NCBI GenBank assembly: GCA_029582155.1
Contig: CM055903.1
Coordinates: forward strand, 35,878,353 to 35,942,352
Length of the DNA stretch: 64,000 bases
Reading direction: 5' to 3'
From: Panopea generosa
Taxonomy: Eukaryota > Mollusca > Bivalvia > Adapedonta > Hiatellidae
Within the stretch, counting starts at the first letter, position 1. Every line of letters starts with the position of its first letter. The translations under genes were made by a program, and so were the position numbers. This document shows positions 36,966 through 49,200 of this stretch, in pieces. Under the pieces are notes generated by a model. That model did not search any database. It had not been told where the DNA came from and saw only the letters and a program-made list of their open reading frames with translations.

Positions 36966-37904
36966 AGATAGTAAAACGATCAAGCAAAACAATAAAATAA
37001 TGACATTTAAAACAATGTCAGTGCCAATTATATCAAAGAGTTATATTTATACAATGTTACGGAAAAATTAAATTTTAATAAAATTATATAAACTATGTTT
37101 GATACACAAGAATGTATTCGTTAAGATTTAAACCACCCTGATCCGCCACTGTGTCAACAAACTGTTGAACCCACTACAGTATCAAGCGGTATTAAAACAT
37201 CCAATTGTAATCGTCATCACTCACGTGTTAAAGCGCACGTCAGTCAGGAAGACGCCGCTACAACAGCGATGACACGGTGGTGATGGAGTGATGACACAAT
37301 GACGTTGAAGTGATATCGTGCTGACGTGGCATCGCGTCTTCATCACCAGCGTGACATCGCTCCCATTACCATAGTGCTATCGTACTGTCGTGTCATCAAT
37401 ATCGTGTCATCGTGTTGTCGTCCTGTTGACAAATCAATAGCACGATGGCTCCGTACGGGACCCGATATAGTTAAATAATAGGCATGTGTGAATAATAGCG
37501 TCGCAATGATGTGGTAGGCACTGCTGCGTATGTTTACGTAAATTGTGCCACCTTTATAGTATCACATAATACATGTACCGAGGGGAATACATACCATCAA
37601 CACATAGATGCATATCTTGACATCCATTATGAATCTGATTTACAGGTTGATACCTACAATATAAACACATATTCGAAGCATTATTCAATTTGACGTCATT
37701 CGGTAAATATATTCGTCTGCTGTTAATATTTCAGGTATTCTCACTATATGACACGCCACAATTACTATCGCTTCGGTTTGTGTTCCATAAATGAACATTC
37801 AGACTAAAAATGTAACAAAAAACCGAAGCAAAGCGAAGAACGTGACATGGTCAGTGTAAAGCACTGCATATAATCAAAACTGTCATCATTTGCTATTTGA
37901 TGTT
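36966..37904. other. Unassigned region with a GATGACA/TGTCATC foldback
   Basis: Around 37266-37412, GATGACAC-type motifs on the left half are mirrored by GTGTCATC-type motifs on the right half (for example gcgatgacac at 37266 and gtgtcatcg at 37404). A plus-strand open frame at 37511-37693 has no recognised product. Confidence 0.4.
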
Positions 37905-38350
37905 TTGTTATCTGAGGCAGTACGATGAGTTTTGTTATATAATGCGGTAATTTTGTTATATGACGCAGATCTTTGGTTATGTGATGATGTAGTTGTGTTA
38001 TGTGGCGCGGTAATTTTGTTATATGATGCAGATCTTTGGTTATATGTTGATGTAGTTGTGTTATGTGGCGCGGTAGTTTTGTTATATGATGCGGTAGTTT
38101 TGTTATATGATGCAGATCTTTGGTTATATGTTGATGTAGTTGTGTTATGTGATGCAGTAGTTTTGTTATATAATTCGGTAGTTTTGTTATATGATACAGA
38201 TCTTTGGTTATATGATGATGTAGTTGTGTTATGTGGCGCAGTAGTTTTGTTATATGATGCAGAGATGTGGTTATATGAGGTTGTAGTTGTGTTATGTGAT
38301 GCGGTAGTTTTGTTGTATGATGCAGAGTTGTGGTTATATGATGTTGTAGT
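37905..38350. repeat. 63 bp minisatellite, first block (7 units)
   Basis: Three related 21-base subunits make the 63 bp unit: gttttgttatatgatgcag..., ctttggttatatgatg..., and gttgtgttatgtggcgc.... Same family as 38820-40640. Confidence 0.95.
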
Positions 38351-38819
38351 ATTGGTTCCCCGGCGAAGTGCGCTCGATCCAAATAATAACAGAACGCGGT
38401 AACCAGTCAGTATCGCAGTTCTGACCGGATACCCAAGGATACTTGACGTGGATTTTTTCGAGTCACCATTTCTAATTTTACCCACCACCACCACCCTAAT
38501 TTCTCATGGGCTCCTAGTTATTTTATTCTAGCCTTAGTTTATATATTTAAGTCAGATTACAGCATACTAACCCTTTTGTTGTTTATATGCTAATTGTTTC
38601 GTATCAGGCGGTATTGTAAGCCGAGATAAGTTTATGTATAAATGTATTGGCAATTTATGTATCTATTCGGGAAATATAAAAGATAATTCTCTAAAAAAAG
38701 CCCATTACAACTTACATTGTGTTTTGTTATTACATCTTTACCATACCAGCGACTCAGGTCCATCCTATTCATTGTTCATCATTTAATAAATCCGAAATAA
38801 CATAAATGATGTTTTAGTA
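38351..38819. other. Spacer between the two 63 bp blocks
   Basis: Unique sequence. A minus-strand frame with RTAILTGYRVLLLFGSSALR near 38360-38430 was noted, but it has no start or splice context. Confidence 0.3.
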
Positions 38820-40640
38820 GTGTTACGTGGTGCGGTAGTTTTGTTATATGATGCAGAGCTTTGGTTATAATAATGCGGTAGTTGTGCTATGTGATGCAGT
38901 AGTTTTATTATATAATGCAGTAGTTTTGTTATATTATACTGAGCTTTTATTTATGCTATTAAATTTGTGTTATATGATGCAGTATTTTTATTATATAATG
39001 CGGAAGTATTGTTATATTATACTGAGCTTTTATCTATGCTATTATATTTGTGTTATATGATGCAGTATTTTTATTATATAATGCGGTAGTATTGTTATAT
39101 TATACTGAGCTTTTATCTATGCTATTATATTTGTGTTATATGATGCAGTATTTTTATTATATAATGCGGTAGTATTGTTGCATTATGCAGATATTTCGTT
39201 ATATGAGGCTGTAGTTGTGTTATGTGGCTGGGTATTTTTTTTGTATGATGCAGAGCTTTGGTTATATGATGTTGTAGTTGTGTTATGCTGTGTGGTAATT
39301 TTGTTGTATGATGCAGACGTTTGATTATATGATACTCTAGTATGTGGTGCGGTAGTTTTGTTATATGATACAAAGCTTTAGTTTTATGATGCTGTAGTTG
39401 TGTAATGTGGTGCAGTAGTTTTGCTAAATTATGCAAAGCATACGTTATATGATGCTGTAGTTGTGTGATATGGAGCGGTAGTTTCGTTATATGATGCATC
39501 ATATAACAAAACTACATCATCACAAAACACTAATACAGCATCATATAACTAAAGTATATGCAGAGCTTTGGTTTTATGATGCTGTAGTTGTGATATGTGG
39601 TGCGGTAGTTTTGTTATATGATGCAAAGCTTTGGTTTTATGATGCTGTAGTTGTGATATGTGGTGCGGTACTTTTGTTATATGATACAGAGTTTTGGTTA
39701 TATGATGCTGTAGATGTGATATGTGGTGCGGAAGTTTTGTTTTATGATGCAAAGCTTTGATTTTATGATGCTGTAATTGTGATATGTGGTGCGGAAGTTT
39801 TGTTATATGATGCAAAGCTTTGGTTTTATGATGCTGTAGTTGTGATATGTGGTGTGGAAGTTTTGTTATATGATGCAGAGCTTTGGTTTTATGATGCTGT
39901 AGTTGTGTTATGTGGTGCGGAAGTTTTGTTATATGATTCAAAGCTTTGGTTTTATGAGGTTGTAGTTGTGTAAGGTGGTGCGGTAGTTTTGTTATATGAT
40001 GCAGAGCTTTGGTTTTATGATGCTGTAGTTGTGTTATGTGGTGCGGTAGTTTTGTTATATGATGTAGATCTTTAGTTTTATGATGCTGTAGTTGTGTAAG
40101 GTGGTGTGGTAGTTTTGTTATATGATGCAGAGCTTTGATTTTATGATGCTATAGTTGTGTAAAGTGGTGCGGTAGTTTTGTTATATGATGCAGAGCTTTG
40201 GTTTTATAATGATATAGTTGTGTAAAGTGGTGCGGTAGTTTTGTTATATGATGCAGAGCTTTGGTTTTATGATGCTGTAGTTGTTCTATGTGGTACAGTA
40301 GTTTTCGTATATGATGTAAAGCTTTGATTATATAATGTTAGAGTTGTATTATGTGTTGCAGTTGTTTTGTGATATAATGCGGTGGTTTCGTCATATGATA
40401 CAGAGCTTTGGTTATATGATGCTGTAGTAGTGATATGTGGTGCGGTAGTTTTGTTATATGATGCAGAGCTTTGGTTATATGATGCTGTAGTTGTGATATG
40501 TGGTGCAGTTGTTTTGTTATATGATGGAGTGTTTTGGTTATATGATGCTGTAGTTGTGTTATGTAGTGTGGTAGTTTTGTTATATAATGCAGTGGTTTGG
40601 TTATATGATGTTTTAGTTGTGTAATGTTGTGCGGTAGTTT
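38820..40640. repeat. 63 bp minisatellite, second block (about 28 units)
   Basis: The same three-part 63 bp unit as at 37905-38350. Both 63 and its 21-base subunit are multiples of three, so long valine- and leucine-rich frames (VVLLYDA, ELWLYDV, VVVLCDA) and antisense His/Thr-rich frames appear. A sub-block at about 38930-39160 repeats 'attatactgagcttttat' units. One unit is inverted at 39497-39549. Confidence 0.95.
39478..39549. repeat. Inverted monomer and loop-less hairpin inside the 63 bp array
   Basis: Arms 39478-39496 and 39497-39515 are reverse complements at 18 of 19 positions, with no spacer. The sequence to 39549 is the repeat in opposite orientation, then normal orientation resumes. 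Confidence 0.9.
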
Positions 40641-40644
40641 TGTT

Positions 40645-42115
40645 ATGAACTAAACTCAAATTTTACATGTAAGAGTATTTTATTTGAAAATAAAAAGTTT
40701 GAAGACAGTGAAATTGTAAACGGATTCAAGCAATATTTTTCAAAATTATTTGGAAATGAAGAATGAGAAAACAGATCAATTGATATGAAAAAATCATTTT
40801 CAGATGATGTTAAAAAAAGCTCAAACATTTTAAAGCTTCCTACACCGAGGAATACTCGTATATTATTGAATCAGATGTAACGCATACAGAGTTATTAAAA
40901 ATAGTTTGATGTTTAAAAAACGCAAAAAGTTCTGAAAACGATTTTATACTAAATGAACGCATCATTCATGATGGTAAAACTCTACATGCAGCAATAATAA
41001 TACTCTTTAATAAGATAATAAAATCTGAAAATCCGACCTATTTCGTTATTATCTTGTCTTGACAAAATGCTTGAAAAGTACTCCTTGATATGTTTAATAC
41101 ATTCTTAGAAGCAAAGGGAAAATGATTTCCATGTTTACAATAACAATGTTTTAAGAAAGGAGCTAGTTGCATAACAGCGGCGTTTAATGTACAAGAAACG
41201 ATATATCATTGAATTGAACAAAATAGGAAAGTTTTCATGGCATATCTTGACATAAAAGGTGCGTATGATTCCGTCTGGCATAAAGGACTTTTTTTTAAAG
41301 TAGGACAGCGAGGAATAAGAGGGAAAATATTAAGATTATTACTTAACTCTTATAAATGATCTTAAATGTGTGATTAGATGTCAAAGAATGACGTCACTTC
41401 CGGTAAAATAGAGCGCGCCGTCAGGCAGCGGGGAGTACCATCAATGTTTTATTACCTTGTATATGTAGACGAACTATTTAAAGACCTTGAAAACTCAAGA
41501 CATAGTACACGAGTCTTGTCAATAAATAGCGGAAACACAACATTCGCAGACGAAATTTACTTTAGCGCCCTAAGTCCATTTAGCCTACAACATTTACATG
41601 GTACATGTATATAGGAACTAAAACATTTCGCACATTATTTCAAGTTGTCTCATCATAGCTGCTAAAAGAGATATATGTTTAACAAACACAGATTTTAGCA
41701 ACATCACTGTTATCGACGAGATATAGAACTTAAACCTGAAAGATTTAACGCTTAAACTTCTAGGTACGGAAATTGGCCTGACTCTTGAGATAGAGGAGAA
41801 CGTATTGTTCTTAAAAATGGCTTTCAAATACATACTTGAATGCCAAAAACACTTTCCTTTATTATGAGTAAAAATAAGATTGGTGACTAGTTTCCTTTCC
41901 TTGTCCCTTTTCTTTTTTCGCTTTCGGGGAAAAGCTTTAAGCAAACGGGAACAAATATTAGCAGATATCCTTACACAACTTATAATTGACTTGTCGGTGT
42001 AAATGTAATGTTAGTAAGGTTATAAATGAGATTATAAATTGTCCCATTTTTGGCAATTTTGTATATTCATTTCCCAAAGGAGGAAATATAGATATTCATT
42101 TATTCATTCATTAAT
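40645..42115 (+). mobile_element. Decayed LINE on the plus strand
   Basis: A 5'-truncated element with RT motifs, then a 3' UTR ending in cccaaaggaggaaatatag and an (attc)n-type tail at about 42092-42112. Its left edge begins exactly where the 63 bp array ends. Its 3' end resembles the minus-strand LINE at 6311-8443. Confidence 0.75.
40660..41620 (+). pseudogene. LINE reverse transcriptase pseudogene
   Basis: Motif A reads YLDIKGAYDSVWHKGLFFKV (catalytic Asp codon 41249-41251), followed by GIRGKILRLLLNSYK. Motif B reads RAVRQRGVPSMFYYLVY, where related elements have RQGG-SP, so key glycine and serine-proline residues are altered. Motif C reads TTFADEIYFSALSPFSLQHL, where YADD has become FADE (41543-41554), losing the second catalytic Asp. 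Upstream sequence (LLNERIIHDGKT-like, about 40940-41000) is split by stops. Several frames and a TAA in the linker after motif A show that the copy is dead. Confidence 0.8.
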
Positions 42116-42539
42116 ACTCTTTATTTTCTTATTATTTAATGAAAATATAAGCTTAAATATACACGTGAAAGGTGTAAACATCAGACAGATAGTTGTAAGA
42201 TATTTTTGCTGAAGATTCTTTTAAGCTAAAGTTTTGTATCTTCATCATCCGGCGATTGTGGCTTGTTATAATACAAATAATACAAACTAATTATGCTGAA
42301 TGCCGGTCTAGTATGAACGCTTAAATTATCCTGCAGATGAATTGGAAAATATATGATGTAGAGTTATTGTTCAGGTTGCACGACAGGTGTTTTAACTTTT
42401 ATAAATACAATTTAGTTTTTCAACTTTACTCAATTGTGAAAACTATTTATAGCTTATATGAAGCGGTCTCGTTTCTAGGGTAGAACCATTTGTTTCTGAG
42501 AGGCATTGGGGTGGAGCTTGGGTTCGGAACCTCAACGTA

Positions 42540-43240
42540 TGGCATACTGCCGCCCCTCTCCTCTATACTGACGCATCTATACTGCCACCACTCTCCTCTA
42601 TACTGACGCATCTATACTGCCACCACTCTCCTCTATACTGCCGCCAATCTCCTCTATACCTACGCATCTATACTGCCGCCCCTCTCCTCTATACTGACGC
42701 ATCTATACTGCCGCCCCTCTCCTCTATACTGACGCATCTATACTGCCACCACTCTCCTCTATACTGCCGCCAATCTCCTCTATACCTACGCATCTATACT
42801 GCCGCCCTCTCCTCTATACTGACGCCTCTATACTGCCGCCCCTCTCCTCTAAACTGACGCCTCTATACTGACGCCTCTATACTGCCGCGACTCTCCTCTA
42901 TACTGACGCCTCTATACTGCCGCCACTCTCCTTTATACTAACGCCTCTATACTGCCGCCCCTCTCCTCTATACTGACGTTTCTATACTGCCGCCCCTCTC
43001 CTCTATACTGACGCCTTTATACTGCCGCCCCACTCTTCTATACTGACGCCTCTATACTGCCGCCACTCTCCTCTATACTGACGCCTCTATACTGCCGCCA
43101 CTCTACTCTATACTGACGCCTCTATACTGCCGCAACACTCCTCTATACTGACGTCTCTATACTGCCGCCACTCTCATCTATACTAACGTCTCTATACTGC
43201 CACCACTCTCCTCTATACAGACACTTCTATACTGCCGCCG
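42540..43240. repeat. 35 bp pyrimidine-rich minisatellite (about 20 units)
   Basis: Two half-units alternate, ctctatactgacgcc and ctctatactgccgcc, with a 'cctctcct' spacer. The first part (42560-42800) contains a longer repeat with 'gcatctatactgccacc' units. The plus strand is strongly C/T-biased. Confidence 0.95.
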
Positions 43241-44352
43241 CTCTCCTCTTTAAAATGCATTTGAAGTGCATATTATCATTTATCAAAAAAGTCCGTATAT
43301 TCAGTGGTTATGATAAATAAAACTATATATCTTGGTAAAATACAAGCAAAGTAAATATTACAGCAAAATCTGATTAAAGCTCGAAACATTTGTATACTTT
43401 TTAAAAACATTCATATGCGTCAAATATTGTGATAAAAAAATCAACACTTCTTAAAAGAACAATATCATAAAAACATAAAGATTTGCAAATTAAATTTATG
43501 AAATAGTATATTTATTGTTATACCTAAAACTTTCATTGCCGTTTGTCAACTAAAATCCTCTTTTTGTCATCATTCCAGAGGTAACCAATTAAAATAATTT
43601 AAAATATAATTTTATTGCTATCTATCAAATATCATTTTGTAAACAAGTAGAATGGCAAAGAAACGTTAATGAAATAGTTCTCTACCTGAATAGACAACGC
43701 CGTTGAATGAAATCAGCTTAACTTGAATCGCACAAATAAACTAGAAGAGTGTACCTGCTACTCGGAATGGAATAAGTTACAATGAGAAATGCTCCTGACT
43801 TTATAAGATCTTCCCTGATTGATCTGTGCATGAGGTGACATCTTGTGGCGCTACGTAAAATTAGCTTGTTAACTTTAAAGGTAGTGTGTCAAGAAAAACC
43901 CGCACGTCTAAACAGTATCATTTAGTGCATATATACAGCTAACCACCGTTTCAATTAATTAGAATGTTTGATTCCCTGTCTCGAAGTGTTGATAGGACAT
44001 TTGGGGGCAGAATCATATGGTGTGGAGTTCTTATTTAGGTTGCAAACAATAATAACTCTTCTTTTTATATTGTTTCTTTTTTCACTCTCATTCTCTGTAA
44101 TCCATAATGTTTTCTTTGGTTTTCTTTTATACATTTTTTAAATTATACTCTCTCAAATTCTAACAGAATAATTACACCCATTTCTTTGCCCACATGCGTG
44201 TTTTGTTAAAAGTTGCAGCCCGACCCGTTTGCATTTAAAAATTGCGATAGACTATTATTTAATGCAAATTATAATTAATACGAAGTGAATTGGAACTCAA
44301 ATGGTATAGAATTCCAGATATAGAATTCCATACAAATTTTACAGCGATAGTG
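43241..44352. other. Unassigned AT-rich spacer
   Basis: No gene, element or repeat supported. Confidence 0.35.
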
Positions 44353-44925
44353 TAATCGTATCGTATCATATCGTATCGTATCGTATTGATTGCGCGCACA
44401 AAATGACCTATTTATGTGTCGATGTGCCGTAAAACACCATTCATTATTTTGTATTGTATTGTATTGTGTTGTGTTGTGTTGTGTTGTGTTGTGTTGTGTT
44501 GTGTTGTGTTGTGTTGTGTTGTGTTGTGTTGTGTTGTGTTGTGTTGTGTTGTGTGGCATGGCATGGCATGGCATGGCATGGCATGGTATGGTATGGTATG
44601 GTATCGTATCGTATCGTATCGTATCGTATCGTATCGTATCGTATCGTATCGTATCATATCGTATCGTATCGTATCGTATTGATTGCGCGCACAAAATGAC
44701 CTATTTATGTGTCGATGTGCCGTAAAACACCATTCATTATTTTGTATTGTATTGTATTGTGTTGTGTTGTATTGTGTTGTGTTGTGTTGTGTTGTGTTGT
44801 GTTGTGTTGTGTTGTGTTGTGTTGTGTTGTGTTGTGTTGTGTTGTGTTGTGTTGCATGGCATGGCATGGCATGGCATGGTATGGTATGGTATCGTATCGT
44901 ATCGTATCGTATCGTATATTATTGA
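44353..44925. repeat. Compound pentanucleotide microsatellite, duplicated (293 bp period)
   Basis: Blocks follow a fixed order: TATTG, TGTTG (about 18), CATGG (4-5), TATGG (3-4), TATCG (many). The entire series occurs twice, separated by the unique segment containing tgcgcgcaca at 44391 and 44684 (offset 293). Neighbouring blocks differ by one or two substitutions, so the series looks like stepwise mutation and spread. Confidence 0.97.
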
Positions 44926-45299
44926 GTCTGTTTGTGAGAGGTGATGAGGTATGCAACAACCCTCACGGTTTGGAACAATACCGAATGAGCTCCGTGATTT
45001 CATGAAACAAATGAAATAACAACACTTAATGAAAGTGCAAAACAATTTTGAAAACACTACTGCGATGAAATTTATCTTTATCTGACATTTTATGATGGTC
45101 TAAAGGCTTCGTAGCAACAAGGGTAACTATCACTTATACTATTGTTTCCTAAATATATCTTGGTAAGAAGTTTAGCAAATGATCCGTCGAATCTTAAGCA
45201 TACTTCCTGTTTGGAGGTTGAACATGTTTCAGGTGGCGATCAAACTGCCCCTTTAAATATTCGGCGACTGGAAGGAGTGATGGCCTGGCAGAAGCGTCT
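44926..45299. other. Unassigned spacer
   Basis: Mixed composition; nothing supported. Confidence 0.3.
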
Positions 45300-45695
45300 G
45301 AATACATGTCCTAACATCTGACTATTCGAATGCGTTAGTATCATTCGATGATGATGAATACATGTCCTTATATCTGTCTATTTGAATGCGTTAGTATCAT
45401 TCAATGATGATGAATACATGTCCTTATATCTGTCTATTCGAATGCGTTAGTATCATTCGATGATGATGAATGCATGTCTTTATATCTGTCTATTCGAATG
45501 CGTTATTATCTTGATGATGATGAATACATGTCTTTATATCTGTCTATTCGAATGCGTAAGTATCATTCGATGATGATGAATACATGTCCTTATATCTGTC
45601 TATTCGAATACGTAAGTATCATTCGATGATGATGAATACATGTCCTTATATCTGTCTATTCGAATGCGTAATTATCATTCGATAATGATGTTTGT
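45300..45695. repeat. 56 bp minisatellite (7 units)
   Basis: The core is gaatacatgtccttatatc followed by 'tgtctattcgaatgcg' and 'tatcattcgatgatgat'. The period is exactly 56 except for one shortened unit near 45505. Confidence 0.95.
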
Positions 45696-46220
45696 ATGTT
45701 TGTAGATCGCCTTGAAGCCAGTAGATTGAATGTTCCTTGTATAATCTGTGATGCTAGATAAATTATTGGATAGATATAAAGGATGTAGTTTTGTATTTCA
45801 AACATACGTGCACCAGGCCTATCAGAGAAACATCTGTCACATATGTGTATAACATCAGCTAAATCAAATAACAATCAATACCGAAATGTTTACATGTTAT
45901 GTTTTATAGTTACGTTTAGACAGATGTACTTATTACCACCAACTTTCCATGGACTATTTAAACTGGAACGAAGGATCAGTCTCAACAACTGGTCTTCCAA
46001 CACCTACTTGCATCATCATATAAATAACATATTCAACCTTGTAACTTTTTAACCTTGTTATGAAATGGAACCGCTAATATTTATATTTGAGAAGGCTAGT
46101 AGTATCGTTCAGATTTATATACAGTTACATTTCTCAACATAATATACCGAACCTTTCAAATGTAAACTCGGGCGGTCTTCATGCTATCTTTTATAGATAC
46201 TACTTCCAATGACTTCGTTA
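45696..46220. other. Unassigned spacer
   Basis: A minus-strand open frame (45656-45874) with VIHICDRCFSDRPGARMFE has a coding look but no supported boundaries. Nothing else is seen. Confidence 0.3.
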
Positions 46221-49200
46221 TTAAAGAATTAATTAATATATGGGGCTACTTTATACGGTCGCCTCGCTGCAAGTACTAAAACAATTGGTTAATATGTGGG
46301 GCTACTTTATACGGTCGCCTCGCTGCAAGTACTTAAACAATTGGTTAATATATGGGGCTACTTTATACGGTCGCCTCGCTGCAAGTACTTAAACAATTGG
46401 TTAATATATGGGGCTACTTTATACGGTCGCCTCGCTGCAAGTACTTTAACAATTGGTTAATATATTGGGCTACTTTATACGGTCGCCTCGCTGCAAGTAC
46501 TTAAACAATTGGTTATAATATGGGGCTGTTTTATACGGTCGCTTCGCTGCAAGTACTTAAACAACTGGTTGATATATGGGGCTACTTTATACGGTCGCCT
46601 CTCTGCAAGTACTTAAACAACTGGTTAATATATTGGGCTACTTTATACGGTCGCCTTGCTGCAAGTATTTAAACAATTGGTTATTATATGGGGCTGATTT
46701 ATACGGTCGCCTCTCTGCATGTACTTAAACAATTGGTTATACTATGGGGCTGATTGATACGGTAGCCTCTCAGCATGTACTTAAACAATTGGTTAAAATA
46801 TGGGGCCGATTTATACGGTCGCCTCGCTGCAAGTACTTAAACAATTGGTTAATATATTGGACTACTTTATACGGTCGCCTTGCTGCAAGTACTTAAACAA
46901 TTGGTTATTATATGGGGCTGATTTATACGGTCGCCTCTCTGCATGTACTTAAACAATTGGTTATTATATGGGGCTGATTGATACGGTCGCCTCTCTGCAT
47001 GTACTTAAACAATTGGTTAAAATATTGGGCCGATTTATACGGTCGTCAATTTGCAAGTACTTAATTTATTGGGTAATAAATGGGGCTGATTTATACGGTC
47101 TTCTCTGCAAGTACTTTCACAATTGGTTAATATATTGGGCTGATTTATACGGTCGCCTCTCTGTGAGTACATAAACAATTGGTCAATATATGTGGCTGAT
47201 TTATACGGTCGCCTCTCTGCAAGTACTTAAACAATTGGTTAATATATGGGGCTGATTGATACATTCGCCTCTCTGCAAGGAGTGAAACAAGTACATAAAA
47301 AATCGTAAAGATATGGGGCTGACGTATACGTTTGCCTTGCTGCAACTACTTAAACAATTGGTTAATGTATTGGGCTGATTTATACTGTTGCCACTTTGCA
47401 AGTTCTTAAAGAATTGGTTAATATATGGGGCTGATTGAATATTGCCTCAAAGCAATTAGTGAAACAATTTGTTAATATATGGGGTGGATTAATACGGACA
47501 CCTCGCTTGCAAGTACAAAAACAATTGGTTAATATATGGGACTGCTTTATATTGTCGCCTCTCTGCAATTGGTGAAACAATTCGTTAATTTATGGTGCTA
47601 ATTTATACGGTCGCATCGCTGCAAGTACTTAAACAATTGGTTAACATATGGTGCTGATTTATACGGTCACCTCTCTGCAAGTACTTAAACAATTGGTTAA
47701 TATATGGTGCTGATTTATACCGTCACATCGCTGGAAGTACTTAAACAATTGCTTAATATATTGGTCTGATTTATACAGTCGCCATTCCGACTGCAAGAAC
47801 TTAAACAATTAGTTAATATATGGAGCTGATTATAATGTCGCCTCTCTGCAAGTACTTCAACAAGTGGTTATTATATGTGTCTGATTTATACGGTCGCATC
47901 GATGCGAGTACTTAAATAATTGATTAATATATTAGGCTGATGTATACGGTCACATCGCTGCAAGTAATTTAACAATCGATTAGTATATGGGACTGATTTA
48001 TAGGGTCGCGCCGCTGCATCAACTTAAACAATTCGTAAATATATGGTGCTGATTTATACGGACACCTCGCTGCAAGTACATAAACAATTAGTAAAGATAC
48101 AGGGCTGATTTATATGTTCGCCTTGCTGCAACTTCTTAAACAAATGGTTAATATATGGTGCTGAATGATACGGTCGCCTCGCTGCAAGTTATTAAACAAT
48201 TTGTTAATATATGGTACCGATTTATACGGTCGCTTCTCTGCATGTACCTAAACAATTGGTTAATGTATTGCGCTGATGTATACGGTCGCCTCTCTGCAAG
48301 TCATAAACAATTCGTTAATATATGGGGCTGATTTATACATTCGCCTCTCTGCAAGTAGAGAAATAATTGGTTAATATATGGAGCTGATTGATACGTCGCC
48401 TCGCTGCAAGTACTTCAACAACTGGTTAAGACATGAGGCTGACTTTTTATTTTCGCCTCTCTGCAAGTACTTAAACAATTGGTTAATGTATGGGGCTGAT
48501 TTATACGATCGCTTCTCTGCAAGTAGAGAAATAATTGGTTAATATATGGGGCTGATTTATACGTCGCCTCTCTGCAAGTACTTAAACAATTGGTTAATAT
48601 ATGGGGCTGATTTATACGATCGCTTCTCTGCAAGTAGAGAAAAAATTGGTTAATATATGGGGCTGATTTATACGTCGCCTCGCTGCAAGTACATAAACAA
48701 CTGGTTAAGACATGAGGCTGATTTATACAGTCGCCTCGCTGCAAGTACTAAAACAATTGGTTAAGATATGGGGCTGATTTATACGGTCGCCTCGCTGCAT
48801 GTACTTAAACAATTGGTTAATATATGGTGCTGATTGATACGGTCGCCTCTCTGCAAGTACTTAAACAATTGGTTAAGATATTGGGCTGATTTATACGGTC
48901 GCCTCGCTGCAAGAACTTAAACAATTGGTTAATATATGGTGCTGATGTATACGGTCGCCTCTCTGCAAGTTCTAAAAACAATTGCTTAATATAGGTGGCT
49001 GATTTATACGTCGCCTCTCTACAAGTACTTAAACAATTGGTTAATGTATGGTGCTGATGTATACGATCGCTTCTCTGCAAGTAGAGAAAAAATTGGTTAA
49101 TATATGGGGCTGATTTATACGTCGCCTCGCTGCAAGTACTTAAACAATTGGTTAAGACATTAGGCTGATTTATACAGTCGCCTCGCTGCAAGTACTAAAA

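Noticed and set aside
36396-37071. Tyr/Ile/Cys-rich frames (YAIYVRYICTLYM repeats)
   Set aside because: By-product of the 13 bp AT-rich repeat, open in all three plus-strand frames.
38360-38440. Minus-strand frame RTAILTGYRVLLLFGSSALR
   Set aside because: Protein-like, but no start, splice site or continuing frame; it runs into the 63 bp repeat.
37804-40659. Val/Leu-rich and His/Thr-rich frames
   Set aside because: Shadows of the 63 bp repeat, with both strands open at once.
44275-45057. Frames with VLCCV or YDTIR repeats
   Set aside because: Pure pentanucleotide repeats read as 5-residue periodic peptides in every frame.
45656-45874. Minus-strand frame with CDRCFSDRPGARMFE as a gene
   Set aside because: Short, with no supported boundaries and no recognised family.
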